Assembly (NCBI RefSeq): GCF_000935125.1
Contig: NZ_JRKI01000003.1
Coordinates: 310,001-374,000, forward strand
Direction of reading: 5' to 3'
DNA length: 64,000 bases
DNA from: Streptomyces natalensis ATCC 27448
Lineage (GTDB): Bacteria > Actinomycetota > Actinomycetes > Streptomycetales > Streptomycetaceae
The notes beneath the pieces were generated by a model that worked only from the letters and a program-made list of their open reading frames with translations, did not search any database and had not been told where the DNA came from. Position numbers and translations under genes: made by a program. Below, one piece after another: positions 17,051 to 26,098 of the stretch (position 1 is the stretch's first letter; the number at the start of each line of letters is the position of its first letter).

Positions 17051-18504
17051 CGCCCTTGCGCCCGGAGCGTGAAGGGAGACCCTATGAGCCGTACGAATCC
17101 GGGCAGCCGTATGCGTCCGAGCGGCCCCATGCGCCGCAGGAACCGTACAACCCGCCGGATCCGTACGGCGATCCCGATGCATTCGAGGAGGCTGTAGGGC
17201 GGCTCGACGACCCGCTGAACGACCCGCTCCCCGGGCTTTCGCCTCAGCGCGCCCAGACACCGGCGCCCAGCCCTTTTGATCAACCCTCGCGGCGGGGCCG
17301 GCATGCCGCGAGCGAGGGCGCAGGGCCCGCACCGAGCGAGAGCTCGCCCTGGTTCCGGCCGCACAGCTCTACGGAACCACGCGCCCCCCAGGCCCAGAGC
17401 CCCGCCCGGCACTCCGACCACGGCTATGTCCCCTCGTACGCGACCTATGCGGCCGCCGAGTCGATCGCCAAGACGATCGCCGGGTCGCAGCGGGACGACG
17501 AGACCATGGCACTGCGCCAGGCCAAAGAGGCGGACGCGGACCGCGACGACGGCGATGTTTCACGTGAAACCGTCGACCGCGCCGATGTTTCACGTGAAAC
17601 ATCGGCCGACGACACTGTTTCACGTGAAACATCGGCGGCACCGATCCCGGGAGGGCGGGCGGCCCGGCGCAAAGCCGCGCAGGAGGCCGCCAAGCGGGGC
17701 GGGAGACGCGGCCGGCACGGTACGGGGGCCTCCGCCGCCAAAGCCGCCACGCCCGCCAAAGCCGCCGCCGAACCGCCTCCCGCCCCCACCTCCCGGCTGG
17801 AGGCCCGCCGCGCCGCACGCGCCGCCAAGGAAAGCCTCAGCCTGATCGTCAGCCGCGCCGTGGGCGAGGTCTTCATCACCCTCGGCGTACTGATGCTGCT
17901 CTTCGTCACCTACCAGCTGTGGTGGACGAATGTGATGGCCGGCGAGGAGGCGGGCGGCGCCGCCACCACCCTCCAGCACGAGTGGGACAAGGGCGGCGGG
18001 GAGAAAAAGAACCTCGCGGTCGGCGAGCGCTTCGGCATCATCTACATCCCGAAGCTCGATGTGAAGGCGCCGATAGCGGAAGGCGTCGACAAGCACAATG
18101 TGCTCGACCACGGCATGGTCGGCCACTACGACAAGAGCAGCGGGATCAAGACCGCCATGCCCTGGGACAAGAAGGGCAACTTCGCGCTGGCCGCCCACCG
18201 CAACACCCACGGCGAGCCGTTCCGCTATATCAACAGGCTCACCAAGGGCGACAAGATCGTCGTCGAGACGCAGAGCGCGTACTACACGTACGAGATGGAG
18301 AGCGTCCTCCCGCAGACGTCTCCGAGCAACACCAGCGTGATCGGCCCGGTGCCGCCCGGCTCCGGATTCACCGGCCCTGGACGCTACATCACGCTGACGA
18401 CCTGTACTCCGGAGTTCACCAGTACCTTCCGGATGATCGTCTGGGGCAAGATGGTCGATGAGCGCCCGCGGAGCAAAGGCCAACCGCCGGCGCTCACCGG
18501 CTGA
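17047..18504 (+). CDS. Class E sortase with long parS-bearing disordered region
   Basis: 485 residues from GTG 17047, which overlaps the pabA stop as GTGA. The first ~260 residues are disordered and presumably cytoplasmic: a Tyr/Pro/Glu-rich start (GRPYEPYESGQPYASERP), then Ala/Arg/Lys-rich sequence. Three perfect parS sites lie within this region and encode V-S-R-E-T three times. One membrane helix (about 280-300) and a class E sortase domain follow with H384 (AAHRNTHG), C453 (TLTTCTPEF) and R462. It is probably an orthologue of the chaplin-anchoring sortases. The next sortase starts 25 bp downstream. Confidence 0.92.
   Translation: MTPLRPEREGRPYEPYESGQPYASERPHAPQEPYNPPDPYGDPDAFEEAVGRLDDPLNDPLPGLSPQRAQTPAPSPFDQPSRRGRHAASEGAGPAPSESSPWFRPHSSTEPRAPQAQSPARHSDHGYVPSYATYAAAESIAKTIAGSQRDDETMALRQAKEADADRDDGDVSRETVDRADVSRETSADDTVSRETSAAPIPGGRAARRKAAQEAAKRGGRRGRHGTGASAAKAATPAKAAAEPPPAPTSRLEARRAARAAKESLSLIVSRAVGEVFITLGVLMLLFVTYQLWWTNVMAGEEAGGAATTLQHEWDKGGGEKKNLAVGERFGIIYIPKLDVKAPIAEGVDKHNVLDHGMVGHYDKSSGIKTAMPWDKKGNFALAAHRNTHGEPFRYINRLTKGDKIVVETQSAYYTYEMESVLPQTSPSNTSVIGPVPPGSGFTGPGRYITLTTCTPEFTSTFRMIVWGKMVDERPRSKGQPPALTG
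17557..17570. other. parS site inside sortase gene
   Basis: Perfect GTTTCACGTGAAAC in the disordered N-terminal coding region; first of three. Confidence 0.93.
17587..17600. other. parS site inside sortase gene
   Basis: Perfect GTTTCACGTGAAAC, exactly 30 bp after the previous site; its flanks extend the match to TGTTTCACGTGAAACA. Confidence 0.93.
17617..17630. other. parS site inside sortase gene
   Basis: Perfect GTTTCACGTGAAAC, again 30 bp from its neighbour, with full TGTTTCACGTGAAACA flanks. Confidence 0.93.
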
Positions 18505-18529
18505 ACGGACGTAAGAGGGGTATAACACG

Positions 18530-19279
18530 GTGACTGCGACCGGACATGACGAGGACACCGACCCCTCCGAGCCGTCACCGAAGCCGCGCCGCGGGTGGCG
18601 GATCGCCGCCTCCGTCGTCAGCGTCATCGGTGAACTGCTGATCACGGCAGGACTGATCCTGGCCCTCTTCGTCGTCTACTCGCTGTGGTGGACCAATGTC
18701 CTCGCCGACCGCGAGGCACACAAGCAGAGCGACGCGGTACGCCAGCACTGGGCGAAGGTTCCCCACAGCGGCCCCAAGGGCCCGGGCGAACTGGACACCA
18801 AGGACGGCATCGGCTTTCTGCACGTCCCGGCGATGGACAACGGCGAGGTGCTGGTCAAGAAGGGCACCGACACCGACATCCTCAACGAGGGGGTCGCCGG
18901 CTACTACACCAAGCCGGTCAAGTCGGAGCTGCCGCAGGACAAGAAGGGCAACTTCACCCTTGCCGCGCACCGCGACGGCCATGGAGCGAAGTTCCACAAC
19001 ATCGACAAGCTCAAGGACGGCGACCCGATCGTCTTCGAGACCCGGGACACCTGGTACATCTACAAGGTCTACGCCGTGCTCAACCAGACCTCGAAGTACA
19101 ACGTGGATGTGCTCGACAACATCCCCAAGGAGTCCGGCAAGCACAAGGCCGGCCGCTACATCACGCTGACGACCTGCACGCCGGTCTACACCTCGGATTA
19201 CCGCTACATCGTCTGGGGCGAGCTGGTCCGTACCGAAAAGGTCGACGCGGACCGCACGCCGCCCAAGGAACTCGGCTAG
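18530..19279 (+). CDS. Class E sortase, third of three
   Basis: 249 residues from GTG 18530, after AAGAGGGG. A short acidic cytoplasmic N-terminus and a membrane helix (about 25-55) lead to a sortase domain with H147 (AAHRDGHG), C216 (TLTTCTPVY) and R225. It resembles the preceding sortase more than the first one (shared VVYSLWWTNV and QDKKGNF-type segments), which suggests a tandem duplication. It probably acts in wall anchoring of chaplin-like proteins with LAxTG-type signals. Confidence 0.93.
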   Translation: MTATGHDEDTDPSEPSPKPRRGWRIAASVVSVIGELLITAGLILALFVVYSLWWTNVLADREAHKQSDAVRQHWAKVPHSGPKGPGELDTKDGIGFLHVPAMDNGEVLVKKGTDTDILNEGVAGYYTKPVKSELPQDKKGNFTLAAHRDGHGAKFHNIDKLKDGDPIVFETRDTWYIYKVYAVLNQTSKYNVDVLDNIPKESGKHKAGRYITLTTCTPVYTSDYRYIVWGELVRTEKVDADRTPPKELG

Positions 19280-19327
19280 GCCGGGGCCCGCCCCCCCCCA
19301 GACTCGCCGCCCGCCGCCGACGACGAA

Positions 19328-19358
19328 GCCCCGGCCGCCCTCCATGGGCTGCCGGGGC
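19328..19358. terminator. Convergent terminator between sortase and pknB
   Basis: GCCCCGGC (19328-19335) pairs with GCCGGGGC (19351-19358), with an inner GCCC/GGGC pairing. It lies between the two converging genes. Confidence 0.6.
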
Positions 19359-19396
19359 CTTGTCGTACGACGCTGTGACGCTGCCGGAGGGGGCTG

Positions 19397-21361
19397 TTAA
19401 TTCCCCCCGAACGGCCCGCCGATGAAGCCGCCGTTACCGCCGCCGCCCTGGGTCGTAAGGATCACGGTGGTGTTGCTGGGGTCGGACGGCTGGTCCGCCG
19501 GCGGGTTCTGCTCGGTCACCTGGGCGTTGTCGTCCTGCGGGCCTTGGAACTGGATGTTGTTGAAGCCGGCCTGCTGGAGGGTCTTCTTCGCGTCCTTGAC
19601 CTTCTGGCCGACGACGTTGGGAACCGGCGTCTGCGCCGGGGCCTTGCCGACCGTCAGCATGACAGACGAATTCGGTTTGGCCTTGCTGTTGCCGGTGGGG
19701 TCCTGCTTGAGCACCTTGCCGACCTGGTTGGGGTCGGTGACTTCCTGATCGGTCGTGGTGACGGTGAAGCCATTGGCCTTCAGCTGGTTCGTGGCCGCCG
19801 CGACGTCCTGGCCCGTAACGTCCGGGACAGGCACCTTCGGGTTCTCCTGGGCGACCGTCAGCGTGATCTTGGTGTCCTTGGCCGCCTTGCTCTGGGGCGG
19901 GGGGTCCTGATGGATGACGGTGCCCGCCGTGCGGTCGGACACCTCGTACTTGGGAACGACGTTGCGGAAGCCCTTGTCCGCGAGATCCTTCTGCGCGTTC
20001 TCGAACGAGATGCCGCCCACGTCGGGGATCCGTACCTTGACCGGTCCCGTACACAGCGTGACCGTGACCGTGTCGTCCTTGTTGATCTTCGCCCCGGCGG
20101 CCGGGGACTGCGAGGTGATATGGCGCTTCGTGGTGTTGTCGCAGGGCTTGCGGCCGCCCACGGCGACCTTGAAGTTGCCGTTCTGCCCGTACGTCTTGGC
20201 CTCGTCCAGCGTCTTGCCGACGAGGTTGATCAGCGGCTCCTTGCCACCGACGTCCCTACCGGTGAACATCGCCTTGCCGATGAAGATCGCCCCGACCAGC
20301 ACCAGCACCGCCGCGAGGACCAGCAGAATCGTCGAGGTACGGCTCTTCTTCTGGCCGCCCCGACGCCGGTCGGCGCGGTCGTCATAGCCGTAGCCCCCGT
20401 CGTCGGGGTTCATCGGCGGAAGCATGGACGTCTTCGGGCCGCCGTCCTGCGGACGCAGCATCGTGGTCGGCTGGTCCTGGTCGAAGCCGCCCGCGCCCAT
20501 CGCGGAGGTCGCGGCGACCGGCTGGCCCTCCAGCGCCGCCTCGATGTCGGCGCGCATCTCGTCGGCCGACTGATAGCGGTAGTCCGGGTCCTTGACCAGC
20601 GCCTTCAGGACGATCGCGTCCATCTCCGGCGAGATCTCGGGATCGAAGTTGCTGGGCTTCTGCGGCTCCTCGCGGACGTGCTGGTACGCCACCGCGACCG
20701 GCGAATCGCCGACGAACGGCGGCCGGACGGTGAGCAGCTCGTAGAGCAGACAGCCGGTGGAGTACAGGTCGGAGCGGGCGTCGACCTGCTCGCCCTTGGC
20801 CTGCTCGGGCGAGAGGTACTGCGCGGTGCCGATGACCGCTGCGGTCTGCGTCATGGTCATCCCGGCATCGCCCATGGCCCGGGCGATACCGAAGTCCATG
20901 ACCTTGACCTGGCCGGAGCGGGTCAGCATGACGTTGGCCGGCTTGATGTCACGGTGCACGATGCCGGCGCGGTGGGAGTACTCCAGCGCCTGCAGGACGC
21001 CGGTCGTCATCTCCAGCGAACGCTCGGGCAGCAGCTTGCGTCCGGAGTGCAGCAGCTCACGCAGCGTGGAACCGTCGACGTACTCCATGACGATGTACGG
21101 GATCGAGACCCCGTCGACGTAGTCCTCGCCGGTGTCGTACACCGCGACGATCGACGGATGGTTCAGCGAGGCGGCCGACTGGGCCTCACGGCGGAACCGG
21201 GCCTGGAAGGACGGATCGCGGGCGAGGTCGGCCCGCAGCGTCTTCACAGCGACGGTGCGGCCCAGGCGGGTGTCATGGGCGAGGTAGACCTCCGCCATGC
21301 CACCGCGGCCGAGCACCGACCCCAGCTCGTACCGGCCGCCGAGGCGACGCGGCTCTTCCAT
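19397..21361 (-). CDS. pknB: PASTA-domain Ser/Thr protein kinase PknB
   Basis: 654 residues, ATG at 21361 after GGAGAAG. The cytoplasmic Hanks-type kinase has GRGGMAEV loop, K40, HRDIKPAN with D138, DFG D156 and activation-loop threonines MTMTQTAAVIGTAQYL. One membrane helix lies near 340-365. Four extracytoplasmic PASTA repeats follow (beginning about 375, 445, 510 and 578), which bind peptidoglycan fragments. The protein ends in a Gly-rich tail. It couples wall status to division and growth; PstP encoded in the same cluster is its expected phosphatase, and the FHA proteins are expected substrates. It is the last gene of the minus-strand operon. Confidence 0.96.
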   Translation of the reverse strand: MEEPRRLGGRYELGSVLGRGGMAEVYLAHDTRLGRTVAVKTLRADLARDPSFQARFRREAQSAASLNHPSIVAVYDTGEDYVDGVSIPYIVMEYVDGSTLRELLHSGRKLLPERSLEMTTGVLQALEYSHRAGIVHRDIKPANVMLTRSGQVKVMDFGIARAMGDAGMTMTQTAAVIGTAQYLSPEQAKGEQVDARSDLYSTGCLLYELLTVRPPFVGDSPVAVAYQHVREEPQKPSNFDPEISPEMDAIVLKALVKDPDYRYQSADEMRADIEAALEGQPVAATSAMGAGGFDQDQPTTMLRPQDGGPKTSMLPPMNPDDGGYGYDDRADRRRGGQKKSRTSTILLVLAAVLVLVGAIFIGKAMFTGRDVGGKEPLINLVGKTLDEAKTYGQNGNFKVAVGGRKPCDNTTKRHITSQSPAAGAKINKDDTVTVTLCTGPVKVRIPDVGGISFENAQKDLADKGFRNVVPKYEVSDRTAGTVIHQDPPPQSKAAKDTKITLTVAQENPKVPVPDVTGQDVAAATNQLKANGFTVTTTDQEVTDPNQVGKVLKQDPTGNSKAKPNSSVMLTVGKAPAQTPVPNVVGQKVKDAKKTLQQAGFNNIQFQGPQDDNAQVTEQNPPADQPSDPSNTTVILTTQGGGGNGGFIGGPFGGN

Positions 21362-21507
21362 AAGCTTCTCCAGCCCTCTCCGTCAGTCCCGACCGCACCT
21401 GTGTGTGGTCCGGCGGTGTGCTGTCCGGGCATACCGTACCCGGCGCGCCGTTCCGGTCCGGGTCGCTGCCGCAACCTGATATCCGACCGGTATTGGCACC
21501 GCCCGCA

Positions 21508-22977
21508 TCACTTGTTGCTCTCGATGACCGCCTCCATGACGCTCTTGGCGATCGGAGCTGCGAGCTTGCCGCCTGCGATGTCATTGCGGAGTGTGTCGGA
21601 TCCCTCAATGACGACGGCCACCGCGACGGGGGTTCCCTTGGAGGTCTTCGCGTACGAGATGAACCAGGCGTACGGGTTGTCCTTGTTGTTCTCGCCGTGC
21701 TGCGCCGTACCGGTCTTGCCGCCGACGATGACGCCGGGGATCTGCGCCATGGTTCCCGTGCCCTCCTTGACGACGGTCTCCATGATGCTCTGGACCTTCT
21801 GCGCGTTCTCCGGCGCCAGCGGGTGGCTCATCACCTGCGGGGTGTGCTGCTGGACCACGTTGAGGTTCGGGGCTTCCAGCTGCTCGACCATGTACGGCTT
21901 CATCAGCTTGCCGCCGTTGGCGACCGCCGAGGCGATCATGGCCATCTGCAGCGGAGTGGCGCGGTTGGAGGCCTGGCCGATGCCCGCCATGGCGTTCTGC
22001 GGCCGGTTGTCCGTGGGGAAGATGCTCTCCGCGGCCCGGACCGGAGTATCGATCTTCGAGTTGTTGAAGCCGAACTTCTCCGCCTCGGCCTTCATCTTCT
22101 TGTTGCCGAGGTCGGCGCTGATCTTGCCGAAGACGGTGTTGCAGGAGTAGCGCAGCGCCTTGCGCAGCGAGGCGTTCTCACACGGGATGTTGCCTTCGTT
22201 CTTCAGCTCGATGCCCGAGGTGTCGGGCAGCGTGTACGGCAGCGGCGAGCGGGTGTCGGCATCGACGTCGTTGTACAGCCCGTTCTCCAGGGCCGCCGAG
22301 GCGGTGACGACCTTGAAGGTGGAGCCGGGCGGGTAGGTCTGGCGCAGCGCCCGGTTGAGCATCGGGTCGTCCGGGTCGTTCTTCTTCTGCAGCGCGTTGA
22401 ACGCCTCGGCGTCCTTGTTGCTGTTGCCCGCGAACGTCGAGGGGTCGTACGAGGGGGTGCTGGCCAGCGCCAGGATCGCGCCGGTCTCCGGGTTGATCGC
22501 GGCGACCGCACCCTTCTTGTTGCCCAGCCCCTCGAAGGCGGCCTTCTGCGCCTTGGCATCCAGCGTGGTCACGACGTTGCCGCCGGCCTGCTTGCCGCCG
22601 GTGAACATGTCGACCGTACGGCTGAAGAAGAGCTTGTCGTCGGTGCCGGAGAGGATGCCGTCGTTCAGCTTCTCCAGCTGGTTGGAGTCGAAGGCCTGCG
22701 AGGCGTAGCCGGTGACCGGCGCCCACATCTTGCCGTTCTTGTACGTCCGCTTGTACTTGAAGTCGCCGCTGTCGGTGATCGTCGAGCCGGTGACGGCCTT
22801 GCCGTCCACGATGATGTTGCCGCGCGGCTTGCTGTAGCGCTCGATGGCGACCCGGCGGTTGTGCGGGTCGTTCTTGAGCTGGTCGCCCTGGACGAACTGC
22901 ACCCAGTTGACGCGGATCAGCAGAGCGAGGACGAGCAGGCCGCAGAAGATCGCGACCCGGCGCAGTGGCTTGTTCAC
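21508..22977 (-). CDS. pbpA: Class B penicillin-binding protein (PbpA)
   Basis: 489 residues from GTG 22977, overlapping the ftsW/rodA stop as GTGA. An N-terminal membrane anchor (about 7-25) and a PBP dimerisation region precede a transpeptidase domain with S219-T-F-K222, S278-C-N280 and K421-T-G. All catalytic motifs are present. It crosslinks peptidoglycan together with the SEDS glycosyltransferase encoded immediately upstream; such SEDS-PBP pairs work as one enzyme. The length is typical of actinobacterial PbpA. Confidence 0.95.
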   Translation of the reverse strand: MNKPLRRVAIFCGLLVLALLIRVNWVQFVQGDQLKNDPHNRRVAIERYSKPRGNIIVDGKAVTGSTITDSGDFKYKRTYKNGKMWAPVTGYASQAFDSNQLEKLNDGILSGTDDKLFFSRTVDMFTGGKQAGGNVVTTLDAKAQKAAFEGLGNKKGAVAAINPETGAILALASTPSYDPSTFAGNSNKDAEAFNALQKKNDPDDPMLNRALRQTYPPGSTFKVVTASAALENGLYNDVDADTRSPLPYTLPDTSGIELKNEGNIPCENASLRKALRYSCNTVFGKISADLGNKKMKAEAEKFGFNNSKIDTPVRAAESIFPTDNRPQNAMAGIGQASNRATPLQMAMIASAVANGGKLMKPYMVEQLEAPNLNVVQQHTPQVMSHPLAPENAQKVQSIMETVVKEGTGTMAQIPGVIVGGKTGTAQHGENNKDNPYAWFISYAKTSKGTPVAVAVVIEGSDTLRNDIAGGKLAAPIAKSVMEAVIESNK

Positions 22978-24371
22978 GGACGGACCACCTGGGTCATCTC
23001 GGCGTCGGTGGACGGGGCGGGGGCCGGCGCGGGCCGACGAGCGGTGTCGCTGATCCGCAGCAGGATCGCGACCAGCGCCCAGTTGGCGATCACGGACGAA
23101 CCACCCTGGGCCAGGAACGGCATGGTCATACCGGTCAGCGGGATCAGGCCCGTCACACCGCCGGCGACGACGAAGACCTGGAGGGCGAAGGCGCCCGACA
23201 GGCCGATCGCCAGCAGCTTGCCGAACGGGTCGCGGGCGGCCAGCGCCGTACGGATGCCCCGCTCGATCAGCAGGCCGTAGAGCAGTAGGACGCCCATCAG
23301 GCCGGCCAGGCCGGTCTCCTCGCCGACGGTGGCGAGAATGTAGTCGCTCTTGGGCGCGATACCGCCGATCAGACGCGAGTAGCCCTGGCCGAGACCGGAG
23401 CCCATGATGCCGCCGGAGCCGAAGGAGTACATCGACTGCGCGGTTTCGGTGACACCGCCGTTGGAGGCCAGCTCCAGGGGGTTGAGCCAGTTGTGGACCC
23501 GGACCTGCACGTGCGACTCGAACGTCGCCACCGCGACCGCGCCGCCCCCGCTGAGCAGCAGGCCGAAGACGATCCAGCTGGTGCGCTCGGTCGCGACGTA
23601 CAGCATCACGACGAACAGGCCGAAGAACAGCAGCGAGGTACCCAGGTCGGTCTCGAAGACCAGGATCATCAGGCTCAGCGCCCAGATCACCAGGATCGGG
23701 CCGAGGTCACGCCCGCGCGGCAGATACATGCCCATGAAACGGCGGCTGGCCAGCGCCAGCGCATCCCGCTTCACCATCAGATAGCCCGCGAAGAAGATCG
23801 CGATGATGATCTTGGCGAACTCGCCGGGCTGAAGACCGCCGATACCCGGGATGGTGATCCAGATGCGGGCACCGAAGCGCGCCGGGAAGAACACCGGCGC
23901 GATCAGCAGCGCCAGCGCCACGACCATGGAGATATAGGTGTAGCGCTGCAACACGCGGTGGTCCTTGAGGAACACCAGAACGGCCAGGAAGAGCCCCACG
24001 CCGAGCGTGGACCACATCAGCTGGCCCGGCGCCATCGCACCGCCGAGCTGCTTGGTGGTGATCGCCGGCTCCTGGTCGAGCCGCCAGATGAAGACCAGGC
24101 CCAGGCCGTTGAGCAGGGTGGCGATGGGCAGCATCAGCGGGTCGGCGTACGGCGCCCACTTACGGACGACCAGATGCGCGACACCGGCCAGCAGCCCCAG
24201 CCCCAGCGCATACCCGAGCACGCCGGCCGGCACCGAACCGTCCTTCGCCAGACCGACGTTGACGTAGGCGAACACCGGGATCAGCACCGCGAACAGAAGC
24301 ATCGCCAGCTCGGTGTTGCGGCGGCTCGGGGCTCCGATGGTGCCGACGGTGGTGGTGTTGGTACTGCTCAT
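22974..24371 (-). CDS. SEDS family peptidoglycan glycosyltransferase (FtsW/RodA type)
   Basis: 465-residue polytopic membrane protein with about ten to twelve helices. Signature segments are PGIGGLQPGEFAKI, VFETDLGTSLL and GLVFIWRLDQ, and the conserved C-terminal region reads GGVTGLIPLTGMTMPFLAQGGSS. It polymerises lipid II into glycan strands. The neighbouring PbpA, with overlapping stop and start, is its cognate transpeptidase. In the equivalent mycobacterial cluster it is called RodA; the sequence alone does not decide between a FtsW or RodA role. ATG at 24371 after GGGGG. Confidence 0.94.
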   Translation of the reverse strand: MSSTNTTTVGTIGAPSRRNTELAMLLFAVLIPVFAYVNVGLAKDGSVPAGVLGYALGLGLLAGVAHLVVRKWAPYADPLMLPIATLLNGLGLVFIWRLDQEPAITTKQLGGAMAPGQLMWSTLGVGLFLAVLVFLKDHRVLQRYTYISMVVALALLIAPVFFPARFGARIWITIPGIGGLQPGEFAKIIIAIFFAGYLMVKRDALALASRRFMGMYLPRGRDLGPILVIWALSLMILVFETDLGTSLLFFGLFVVMLYVATERTSWIVFGLLLSGGGAVAVATFESHVQVRVHNWLNPLELASNGGVTETAQSMYSFGSGGIMGSGLGQGYSRLIGGIAPKSDYILATVGEETGLAGLMGVLLLYGLLIERGIRTALAARDPFGKLLAIGLSGAFALQVFVVAGGVTGLIPLTGMTMPFLAQGGSSVIANWALVAILLRISDTARRPAPAPAPSTDAEMTQVVRP

Positions 24372-24394
24372 GAGATGTCCGGCCCCCTACGCCC

Positions 24395-25966
24395 TCACTG
24401 CTGGGTGCTGCATTTCTTTTCCAGTTCCTGCTGCTCCTCGGAGGGGGCTTGGCTGGTGGTGGGTGTGGGAGTCGCGGACGCGGAGAGCGCACCGGGTACG
24501 GCGCTGCCCGTCTTCGCGGCCTTGTCGGCCGAGCCGGGCTTGGCGGTGGAGCCGGGCTTCGCGGTGGACCCGGGCTTCGGGGTGCCGTCCGTCTTGCCGC
24601 CCGGTTTCCGGCCCTTGTTACGGGCCGCTTCCTCGGCGGCCGCCTCCCGCTGCTCCTTGGCCAGACAGGCATTGGCCTGCTTGCCGAGCTCGGTGACCTT
24701 CTCGCTCGCCTGGGTGCGGTCGTCGACCGCGATCGTCTCCTTGACCTGGTTGCGCTGGTACAGCGGTAGGTACTTGAGTTCGATCTCGGGGTGGTCCTCG
24801 TCCACGGTGTTCAGCGAGATCCACGCCAGGTCCTGGCTGATCCCGCGGTAGAGCGCGACGTGACTGCCGTTGGCGCCGACGAAGTACTGGGTCTGCGTCC
24901 AGCGGTAACCGCCGTAGAGCCCGCCGCCGACCACGGCCAGCGCCAGCGCGATGAACAGCGACCGCTTGAGCCACTTCCCGCGCCGCCGCGGCTTGAGGAA
25001 ATCTTCGTCGGTGAACGCGCCGAAGGAGCCCTGCGGCGGGCCCCCGACGTCCGGACCACCGCTGCCGGGCGGCCCGAAGGCGCCTCCGGGGGCGGCCTGG
25101 GCGCTGTCGCGGCGGCCGAGCTCGGCGGCCCGGGCGGCCGGCGTCTGGAGCGTGCTGGGGTCGCTGAGCTGGTGCTGGTTCTCGGCGACGGCGCCGACGA
25201 TCACCGGGGTGTCGTTGAGCTGCCCGGCCATCGTGTCCGCGCCGTCCACGTCCAGGACGTCGGCGACGATGCAGGTGATGTTGTCGGGCCCGCCGCCGCG
25301 CAGCGCGAGCTGGATCAGCTCCTGCACCGTCTCGTGCGGCCCGTGATAGCCGGCGAGGGTCTCCTCCAGCGTCTGATGGCTGACGACCCCGGACAGCCCG
25401 TCCGAGCAGATCAGATACCGGTCCCCGGCCCGCACCTCGCGGATCGACAGATCGGGCTCGACGTGATCACCGCTGCCCAGCGCCCGCATCAGCAGCGACC
25501 GCTGCGGATGGGTGGTGGCCTCTTCCTCGGTGATCCGGCCCTCGTCGACCAGCCGCTGCACCCAGGTGTGGTCCTGGGTGATCTGCGTGAGCACACCGTC
25601 GCGCAGCAGATACGCCCGCGAGTCGCCGACGTGCACCAGGCCCAGCCGCTGACCGGTCCACAGCAGTGCGGTGAGCGTGGTGCCCATGCCTTCGAGCTGG
25701 GCGTCCTCCTCGACCATGACCCGCAGCTGCTCGTTGGCCCGCTGCACGGCGGTGCCGAGCGAGGTGAGGATGTCCGAGCCCGGAACGTCGTCGTCGAGCT
25801 GGACGAGGCTGGAGATCACCTCGGAGCTGGCGACCTCACCGGCGGCCTGGCCGCCCATACCGTCCGCGACGGCGAGCAGCCGCGGCCCGGCATAGCCGGA
25901 GTCCTCATTGCCCTCGCGGATCATGCCCTTGTGCGATCCGGCGGCGAAGCGCAGTGACAGACTCAT
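24395..25966 (-). CDS. pstP: PP2C-type Ser/Thr protein phosphatase PstP
   Basis: 523 residues from ATG 25966; the frame is open upstream, but GTGAGGTG precedes this ATG and the protein then starts at the PP2C fold (SLRFAAGSHKGMIREGNEDSG). Metal-binding motifs include D35-G-M-G-G39 and GDSRAYL, with SDGLSG and GPDNITCIV further on. The phosphatase domain ends near 240. A linker, one membrane helix (near 320-340) and an extracytoplasmic Lys/Pro/Gly/Ser-rich tail follow. It is the expected opponent of PknB, and the two flank the SEDS-PBP genes. Confidence 0.95.
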   Translation of the reverse strand: MSLSLRFAAGSHKGMIREGNEDSGYAGPRLLAVADGMGGQAAGEVASSEVISSLVQLDDDVPGSDILTSLGTAVQRANEQLRVMVEEDAQLEGMGTTLTALLWTGQRLGLVHVGDSRAYLLRDGVLTQITQDHTWVQRLVDEGRITEEEATTHPQRSLLMRALGSGDHVEPDLSIREVRAGDRYLICSDGLSGVVSHQTLEETLAGYHGPHETVQELIQLALRGGGPDNITCIVADVLDVDGADTMAGQLNDTPVIVGAVAENQHQLSDPSTLQTPAARAAELGRRDSAQAAPGGAFGPPGSGGPDVGGPPQGSFGAFTDEDFLKPRRRGKWLKRSLFIALALAVVGGGLYGGYRWTQTQYFVGANGSHVALYRGISQDLAWISLNTVDEDHPEIELKYLPLYQRNQVKETIAVDDRTQASEKVTELGKQANACLAKEQREAAAEEAARNKGRKPGGKTDGTPKPGSTAKPGSTAKPGSADKAAKTGSAVPGALSASATPTPTTSQAPSEEQQELEKKCSTQQ

Positions 25967-26098
25967 GCGCACCTCACCCGTCGGTTCGGGGTACAGCCGG
26001 TCTCCTCGAGCCACACTGCCCACCCTCCGGTCGGGAGCACACCCGGGTCCGTCGAGTGGACCGTCGCGGCTCGCTCGCTCCGCTCGCTCATTGTCGTA

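Noticed and set aside
19544..22150. An 868-codon plus-strand frame over pknB and pbpA
   Set aside because: It lies opposite two well-supported genes and has the low-complexity composition of a shadow frame.
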